Origin: Ophiothrix spiculata
Lineage: Eukaryota; Echinodermata; Ophiuroidea; Amphilepidida; Ophiotrichidae
Length of the DNA stretch: 48,358 nucleotides
Assembly (NCBI GenBank): GCA_000969725.1
Contig: JXSR01S005703.1
Reading direction: 5' to 3' (one strand)
Below, one piece after another: positions 41,981 to 48,358 of the stretch. Position 1 is the first letter of the stretch; each line of letters begins with the position of its first letter. The notes below the pieces were generated by a model that was not told the origin of the DNA, searched no databases, and saw only the letters and a list, made by a program, of their open reading frames with translations. Position numbers and translations under genes: made by a program.

Positions 41981-42618
41981 TGTAGTGGTTAGCGATCTTA
42001 CATTCGGACCGGCAGACAGGGGGCGGCCGCGATTTAGTAGTAGCTAGTAAATATAGGGACTTCTAAAACACAAATTTAGGATGCATTTTACGTGTCTTTC
42101 TATTGGCGCATTAATATTGAAAATGTTACAAAAAATAAATTGTTACCTTTATTCAAATAATAACAAAAGTGCTCCTACAGTGATACACTTTATTGTAATA
42201 TTCTAAATCCGCAGGGGTTCACGCATGAACCCAATTCGTAGCAGAGAAATTTTAAGCTTATTCGATGCACTATTTCAACATATTGAAATTTACACGAGCG
42301 ACACCGCGGAAGGTAACTCGATCAAATATGGTAGTAAGGAGGCATGGCCACCGTCGTCTGGGGCTCGAGTTCGATACCCAGTGAGGGCACCTGCCAGAAT
42401 GGTATCTTTGAATCTTTGCTTAGATGTTTAACTGACTTGGTGGAGCATGATTGGATCAGATATTCACACTTCTCCGCCCTCTTGGGTAAACATTACATGA
42501 GAGATCGTTGTCCTTCAGAGGGGACGTAAAGACGTCAGTCCCATGTACGGAAGAGTCATACCTGCAATCACAGTCAGTATTGTAAAGAATAGGTTGTTCC
42601 CAACCCGGTTTCGGTCAA
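41981..42618 (+). mobile_element. tRNA-Val-derived SINE (family B), interrupted
   Basis: The A-box part (TGTAGTGGTTAGCGATCTTA, 41981-42000) and the B-box part (GAGTTCGATACCCAG, 42367-) of one SINE are separated by about 340 bp of unrelated sequence. The body from 42380 to 42618 matches 23680-23945 closely (GAGAGATCGT, GAGGGGACGTAAAG, AGAGTCATACCTG). So something was inserted between the two promoter boxes, or two SINE pieces lie side by side. Confidence 0.75.
42225..42312 (+). CDS. Candidate first exon inside the split SINE
   Basis: ATG at 42225 with an in-frame TAA 21 bases upstream; 88 nt ending GGAAG|GTAACT. The peptide reads MNPIRSREILSLFDALFQHI then EIYTSDTAE. It looks helical and protein-like, and the donor is fair. 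The region just upstream is G+C-rich (GGGGGCGGCCGCG at 42018). No downstream exon could be placed. A chance frame remains possible. Confidence 0.35.
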
Positions 42619-42782
42619 ATATTCTGAATTTCAAATCCCTTCCTGTTTGATTCCAATTGGAGTGTTGCGAAGCCTGAAGCAGATGCAGAAACCCAAGGGT
42701 TCACTTAAAAATATTTATAAAGCATAAAATATTTCTGAAAATGAGGGGTTAACTGTGCCCTTTACACTGTTACAGGCTCATT

Positions 42783-42962
42783 GCCCCGGGCCGGGTGGTT
42801 TTCGTCTCCTTGTTTCCTTGGGCAAGAAACTTTACTCTACTTGCTCCGTGTCCATGGACTTGCTACCAGTCACGTAAAGCCATGGGTCCCCTGTACGAAT
42901 AGACTCCTTCATGGGGTATGCATGTTATGCAAGTACTTGCTTGTATCATTGATTGATTGATT
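42783..42962 (+). mobile_element. tRNA-derived SINE (family A), 5'-truncated
   Basis: Starts within the former B box (GCCCCGGGCCGGG) and continues TTTTCGTCTCCTTGTTTCCT, GCAAGAAACTTTACTCTACT, AAGCCATGGGTCCCCTGTAC, ending in a TTGATTGATTGATT tail. Same family as 530-731. Confidence 0.85.
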
Positions 42963-43689
42963 TACCAGCTCTGAGACATGATACTGATGAAACATGATTG
43001 CCTCACCAAGTCAAGTAAATTACTATATACATGAAACAGTGCCACCACACTGTAAATTTATAACATCAAAAACTGAGGGCAGCAAATACAAAATTCAATC
43101 AGTCACAATTGAAACATATCTTCAACAAGAGAGGGCTCACACTACACTCTATTAAAAGTGAACAATCTAACTCGTGTCACCAATGAACCAAATTTATTCT
43201 CTTCAACTTTGATGGCTACAGTAACATCTACTGTATGTTTTCAAGAAGGTTATCGGTTGATATCAGCATAGTTTTCAAGTTTTCATCAATTTGTATGATA
43301 TATATATTTAAAACAAAAGAAGAAATGAGATTACCTGGGGTACCTTACACAGTATTCTGATACTCTAATAATGATGCCAATTTGAGCGAGTAAAAAATGT
43401 CGTCATTTCATTGTAATTTTCAACAAAGGATTACTTTACAAAAACAAATAAATAAATAAATCCATTAAGTTTGGAGGGCGCCTGCCTCTCACATCAAAGT
43501 CAAAGACATATTTAATTCTTAGTCAATAACAATGAGTGTGATTTCACATTGAATTGGCTATCCATTATGAGAAACTACATGACAGCGCGTTAGAACCAAC
43601 CGTTGAAAATTGTGGAGCGGTGTAAGATGTACGCACACAAATAGCGTGCAATTCTTTACTTTAATTGGAAGTTGACATGAATTGCCAAA
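42963..43689. other. No recognised feature
   Basis: AT-rich spacer with an AAAT microsatellite at 43439-43460. Confidence 0.4.
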
Positions 43690-44295
43690 TTAAAAGGGGC
43701 AGTTCATGAAAAACTTTTCATGGTCACCTCTCTCAAAATTGAATTTTTCAGCTAGTAAGATTCCTTGACTGGGGTAAGTTGCACACCCCCAAACCATTCA
43801 ATCGAATGTACTTACATCCATAGGCGCACTGCTTGGTTTTGGCCCCTAAGGGCCGGTTGTTTGGTCGCTGAGGGCCAAGATTTTCTCAAGCTACGTTCAA
43901 AATTTTGCAATCTTTTTCTTTTTGTTTTTTGCTTGTCAGGTTTCAAAAGCTACATTGAAAATTTGTGATAACCCCCCTTTTTTCTTGTAAGTTTTCAAAC
44001 GGTACGCTGAAAAAAAAATGGGTCCAACTTTTGAGTCTCATGTCACTTGTCGCTGTCAAAAAGGGCAGCTTGGATATTTTCCCACGGACAGTACCCAAGT
44101 ATCAGTATGCCCCTGCTTACATTGTTTAGAAAGATGAGAAAATTTGTCATTTTCTTATACTATTGGGGCCCGACAGTAATTAAAACACAGTAGAATATTA
44201 GGATTTCTAAAATGCTGAAAATGAATATTATGAATCAAATTAAATTTTCTCTACTTCTGGGTGAAGAATAAATTTGAAACAATTGTCATTTTAAA
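43690..44295. mobile_element. Old TTAAAGG-ended MITE, interrupted
   Basis: TTAAAAGGGGCAGTTCATGA at the left and much of the 24354-type interior (GAGAAAATTTGTCATTTTCT; GGGGCCCGACAGTAATTA) are recognisable, but about 290 bp of unrelated sequence (about 43828-44120) splits it. The right end (CATTTTAAA) is worn. Confidence 0.65.
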
Positions 44296-44612
44296 CCTGA
44301 AGATGTTTTTTTTTTGTGTGTGTGTGACTTTGGAGTTTACTTGTTTGAGGTTTGTGGATGGTTACATATACGAAGCCCTGTTTTGATCCAGTAACAGGAT
44401 CGTCCAGTATGTCCTACATCACTTGTACATGTAAGACTCAAACTGTTTGGTGTTATTGACTTAACCAAATGCAAAACATATTCAATAATTATTGTGAAGT
44501 TTAAATGTTGCCTCCAAAAATTATTTATATAATTATACTATAATATTAGTATTTCAAAAAGAGTCAGACCAAATCCTACCTAAATCGAAGCAATTCCATG
44601 AAAAATCTCAAT

Positions 44613-44690
44613 AAAACATGGACTTTCCATGTTAGCCAAATATGTAAAACATGGACTTTCCCTGTATTAAAGTCAAATATGTAAAATGTT
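44613..44690 (+). repeat. Short tandem repeat, 33-bp period
   Basis: AAAACATGGACTTTCC starts at 44613 and 44646; a third partial unit (AAATATGTAAAATG) follows. Confidence 0.8.
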
Positions 44691-44877
44691 GTTCTAATCC
44701 TATGTGTTCACATTGACAGTTTAATGTAAAATGCTATTACTGCGGTGGCCACATACTAGCTGCATGTCATCACCACTCCATTGCATTTTTACCACTTATT
44801 ACTACAGACCACCTCAAAATAACATGTACCAGGATGCAAAACACTAAATCACTACACGACTACTGTAATGTTCAATA

Positions 44878-45240
44878 GTGCAAAACCGCAAAGAGTCTCA
44901 ACACTGTAAAATTGTTAAAAACACAACAAAGAATAACATCTTAACTATCACAGATACGTATACCCTTGAACTGGGAGTTTTTATGCTTAAATACCACATT
45001 GATGATTTACCCATAGCATTTAAAGACTATTTTAAGAAGCGATCTGATATCCACGACTACCAAACAAGACATGTGAACGATCTGGACATCAATTTTCATA
45101 AAAAGTCATTTTCTGACAAAGCTATCAGAGCACGTGGCCCTTTCCTTTGGAATTCATTATCATGTGAGATAAAAGAATCAAAAAGTGTAAAACAATTTCG
45201 AAACCAACTTAAACAAAATATGATCCAACATTATAAATAA
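44878..45240 (+). pseudogene. LINE reverse transcriptase C-terminal fragment (CR1/L2/Jockey-like)
   Basis: 120 codons after an in-frame TAA, ending in TAA at 45238-45240. The sequence has the layout typical of the region after the reverse transcriptase domain in non-LTR retrotransposons of marine animals: an LELGVFMLKYHIDDLP helix, then SDIHDYQTRHVNDL, then IRARGPFLWNSLSCEIKESK and a final QFRNQLKQNM. This is known from the CR1/L2/Jockey-type group; I cannot fix the clade. The catalytic domain and endonuclease are absent, as in a 5'-truncated copy. No ATG is near the 5' edge. Confidence 0.8.
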
Positions 45241-45280
45241 ATCCTATTTACTTTGAGCTTGTCATTTGTGTTGTCTTGTG

Positions 45281-45495
45281 TTAAACAATTTATTGGATGG
45301 TAGGTCTAGTGGATTTAATACATTACATAAAACCAGTAATATTTACTACACTGGCAGTCAAAAGTGTTTGTGTATGCTTAAATACGATCAAAACCCTAAT
45401 TATTATATCAAACGACCAAAATTCATGTTTTTTATAGGTGCCATATATATATATCCAATATAAATAATCCATGTTTCCTCTGATATGATATGATA
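45281..45495 (+). mobile_element. Composite repeat: LINE-flank segment plus Tc1-like MITE, truncated
   Basis: 45281-45348 (TTAAACAATTTATTGGATGG … AAAACCAGTAATATTTAC) is followed by TA and CACTGGCAGTCAAAAGTGT at 45349, the Tc1/mariner end. The MITE is cut off at about 45495 in a GATAT run. The same composite (flank plus MITE) is at 47945 onward. Confidence 0.85.
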
Positions 45496-45530
45496 TGATA
45501 ATATGTAATTCATATTCACTCTCCCATTTT

Positions 45531-45576
45531 CATCATCGTCGTCATTGTCATCATCATTGCCATCATCATCATTCAG
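45531..45576. repeat. CAT/CGT trinucleotide microsatellite
   Basis: Imperfect run of CATCAT and CGTCGTCATTGTCATC units. A (GATAT)4 run is at 45479-45500. Confidence 0.85.
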
Positions 45577-45599
45577 CTGCACAGCAGCAGGCGATAACA

Positions 45600-46505
45600 A
45601 ATTTCTTCCAAGTATTCCGATCATTTGCTAATGCAGCATTCAAAGCCTAAAAGCAATTAAGTACCGGTATGTTCCAAACTTGCAATGACAATGCCCATCG
45701 AAAAACTGAACCAAACATGCAATGTGAAAGCAATATATACCAGTGGATATAGAAAATGTGAACTTGAAACCTACGCATTAGTATAAATGTGATGTGGAAC
45801 TTTACTATGCATCACCCAGTGTAAAACTGACCTAGATAATTGCCTTAAAAATTAGCAAATTTTAGACTTTCTTCATAAATAGTCAAGTTATTTTTCGCTA
45901 GGTGAAAAAAATTTGAATTTGTATTTAGTTTGATCCTACAAAAGTACATTACCAACTGAACTTTAATAAGTTGCTAGGAAGTAATTTAGGGTAAGGTTGT
46001 TGAATTCAACACAGTTGACAAATATGATTTTGCCTGGTCAGGCAACATGATGCCACATTCGGAAATATAGCCTGTTCAGGCAGTCAGTTGCTTTTTCTAA
46101 TGCTCCTACTTAAATTCTATCTGCATACAGCAATTGCTTACATTTATGAATTTATCTTTTTATTTAGTACTCTGTAAAATTAAATTCAATAAAAATTTAC
46201 AACATTTAGTACAGCAAAGGTGCAGAATTTACAATAACCCTTGTGCCCATGGAAACCATAGAACACTTTTAAAAGCATCAAATCACCAGTTTTTCCATAC
46301 TATAACTAACCTATCCATTTTGGTACAGTACTGATTATTTTGAGCCAGTTTGTACATTCACATTAATGTGGGTTAGACTGATTTCACAACATGGTTACTG
46401 TAATTGCTTATGAACAAACTCAACCTATAGGGGTCATCTACAATATCATAATGTCATTATGACCACCAAAAAAAAAAAGATATCTTATTGATTATAAGTT
46501 AATAA
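45600..46505. other. No recognised gene
   Basis: AT-rich spacer. Two near-identical palindromes, GCCTGGTCAGGC (about 46033) and GCCTGTTCAGGC (about 46071), lie 38 bases apart. Confidence 0.4.
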
Positions 46506-46667
46506 ATGCGCATTTCATACACGAGTGAAACGAGACAAAATCAATGCACGCGTGGTCAATTTTGATGCGTCCAATTCACAAGGCCCGTAGGGGCCGATTG
46601 CATTGGAGAGCAATCACCGCAAGTGCATTGATTTTGTCTCATTTTACGAGCATTATGGAATGCAAAT
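46506..46667. repeat. Hairpin, arms about 44 bp
   Basis: GAGACAAAATCAATGCAC (right part of 46506-46549) and GTGCATTGATTTTGTCTC (start of 46623-46667) are exact inverse copies, extended with mismatches. The loop contains GGCCCGTAGGGGCC. A likely foldback MITE of unknown class. Confidence 0.8.
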
Positions 46668-46799
46668 TTATTAATCTAATTCATACACAACAGAAAAATA
46701 ATATTGTATCTTTTGTGAAAAGAAATAAGGCCTTATGACTGTCAAAATCCAAAACTTCTCTAAACTAAATAAATAACCACCCGACAAAAACAATGAAAC

Positions 46800-47160
46800 A
46801 TTCATACGAACTAAACGCCGCTAAGCATGCAGGAACGCAACAAGCGCAGTGCATTGTGAAGATCCAATGCACTCCGCGTACTTTATATTCTTGCATTCTG
46901 ATTGGCTATTTGGCTAGGCGACACGCAGAGCACACGCGGGGTGTATGAATAGAGTATAATAGTGCGATCCAATCTAATAAGATTATTTGTACTTTTACAC
47001 GAGCAACTGCATGGTCATTATCAGGTAACAATGACCCGAGTGAATGCAGTGCTTGTGATACCAGCCTGTTTGCTTTAAACGCAACAATATGTGCACACAA
47101 TGTTATTGCGGAGATCACGTTTGACTAAACCCAACGCGGAAGCAGTACCTGGACTTTAGC
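46800..47160. other. CpG-richer segment
   Basis: CpG steps are visibly more frequent than in the surroundings (ACACGCGGGG, GACACGCAGAG, ACCCAACGCGGAAG) and GATTGGCTAT (a CCAAT-box word) is at 46899. It may be a promoter or an old repeat. The minus-strand ORF across it (46906-47118) has no recognisable domain. Confidence 0.3.
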
Positions 47161-47944
47161 AGTTGGCAAAGAAAGGAAGTAAATGAAATTATGATTTTCA
47201 TCCATTTTTTGGTCAAAATCGATGAGAATTTTAAAGATAAAATTATGGTTATTAATGACAATAATAACTGTACACCATCTTTTAATTCGGTCATTGTTTA
47301 AAATTGTCAGTGTTTGTTACTGGTTTGTTTTGTACCTTTGTACTATAAACAGGGCACAACTGTTAAAATTAATCAGTGGTAGGTGAAAACCATTTTTTTT
47401 AGCAATTCAAAACTATCATATCATTTCCATGTATTTATCTGTGGTGGTGGAAGGGAGAAGCACTTAGTTGTAAGTACAAATACCTACTAGAGAAACATAC
47501 GGGTATAGGGTTCTATTATGGACTAAAAGAAATATGTTGTTCTACACCCAAAACTCTGCTCTTTACCACTACAAAATTGGACTCACCTCAAGCGAACATA
47601 TCAAAGCCACTGACAAATGCACAAAAATCATTTTTGTAAATTTGTACATGAAAATGGATTTTGAAGTTATACAATGCAAAAACTCATGAAAAACAAGGAA
47701 ATGTGTGTTACTGCAATAGATAGGGAGAATTTAGTATGCTCTGTATATTGATAAAGGGGGTTGTTTGACAGGCATATGATATTGGCCTACATATATGAGT
47801 GCCCTGCCCCCTGGTATTTACTCTGGCGCCAGTGTGATCAAGCTGAGAGAGTCTATTTGCAGGTAGACTGGTAGTTGATTTCGACACCAACATAATAATG
47901 ATGATATTAACGAGCATGACGGGTAAATCACCCTATATTAATAG
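47161..47944. other. No recognised feature
   Basis: AT-rich spacer; nothing recognised. Confidence 0.4.
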
Positions 47945-48358
47945 TTAAACAATTTATTGGATGGAAACTAGTGGGTTTAATTTAATACATTACATAAAAC
48001 CAGTAATATTTACTACACTGGCAGTCAAAAGTGTTTGCGCACACTTAAATACTGGCAAAAACCTAATTATTATATCAAACGACCAAAAAATTCATGTTTT
48101 TTTTAAATCTATATATCCAATATAAGTAATCCATGTTTCATCTGATATTTGATCTTCCATAACCATAAAAATGACTGAATACCTGGACCATATACACATA
48201 CACCAAATATTCTTTTTGATATGTATCTATGTAGTTTATTATTCAATACTCGTTATCACAGTGGAACTGTAAAGAACATTTTTAGGTTATAAGTTTTCCA
48301 ACAAATGTGCAGTTATGTACTTAAAACTCCAAAGCAATTCCTGTTGAGTTCTTTAAAT
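47945..48358 (+). mobile_element. Composite repeat: flank segment plus longer Tc1/mariner-like element, runs off window
   Basis: 47945-48013 repeats the flank at 45281-45348. TA at 48014-48015 and CACTGGCAGTCAAAAGTGT at 48016 begin the element. The first ~140 bp match 45349-45495; the last part (AACAAATGTGCAGTTATGTA, CCTGTTGAGTTCTTTA) matches the interior of the 278-bp MITE at 12191. The right end is beyond the window. No transposase frame is visible in the part seen. Confidence 0.85.

Noticed and set aside
28241-48358. CRISPR array, integron or phage-type structures
   Set aside because: Repeats are few, long or inverted, without regular short spacers; splice sites, SINEs and a LINE show eukaryotic DNA.

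Overview
The window is AT-rich, non-coding eukaryotic DNA from an animal genome. It has 5' splice sites, tRNA-derived SINEs, a LINE 3' end, and dense short inverted-repeat DNA transposons; there are no operons or bacterial signals. The repeat style suggests a marine invertebrate, perhaps an echinoderm or other ambulacrarian, but that is an impression from memory. No complete protein-coding gene lies here. Open frames are short (about 60 to 145 codons) and mostly chance frames or frames inside repeats. A run of N's (17234-18068) is an assembly gap.

Coding evidence is limited to exon-like pieces. The best is a minus-strand first exon (14072 down to 13867) with an in-frame upstream stop, a fair start context and a canonical GTAAGT donor. 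A plus-strand chain at 38.3-40.8 kb has blocks compatible with phase-0 splicing. Weaker candidates lie near 9.1, 17.1, 19.9, 22.4, 32.3, 35.5 and 42.2 kb. I recognise none of these proteins.

Most of what can be explained is mobile DNA. (1) GGCC-ended elements with TAA/TTA target duplications, which look like Harbinger/Tourist-type MITEs: 2800, 5683, 10366, 20241, 28241, 33279, 35797, 36227 and 38800, plus fragments. (2) Tc1/mariner-like MITEs at 12191, 45349 and 48016, and a pogo-like one at 11562. (3) hAT-like MITEs at 882 and 37803. (4) Elements with TTTAAAGG-type ends at 13500, 21166, 24354, 40056 and 43690. (5) A 1,027-bp long-inverted-repeat element with a 9-bp target duplication at 33850. 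(6) CCCGGG-ended elements at 2561 (split by a nested insertion) and 28885. (7) Two tRNA-SINE families (530 and 42783; 23609 and 41981). (8) A CR1/L2-like LINE 3' ORF at 44878.

Local duplications add to this: an exact 182-bp direct repeat at 6.1/6.7 kb, a 3-copy array at 1.2 kb, a 3-copy array of about 0.5 kb at 29-30.6 kb with a TGACGTCA site in each copy, and several hairpins. I found no clearly new biological system. The points most worth following are the modular GGCC-ended MITE group, the 9-bp-TSD long-inverted-repeat element, and the two exon candidates near 14 and 38-41 kb.
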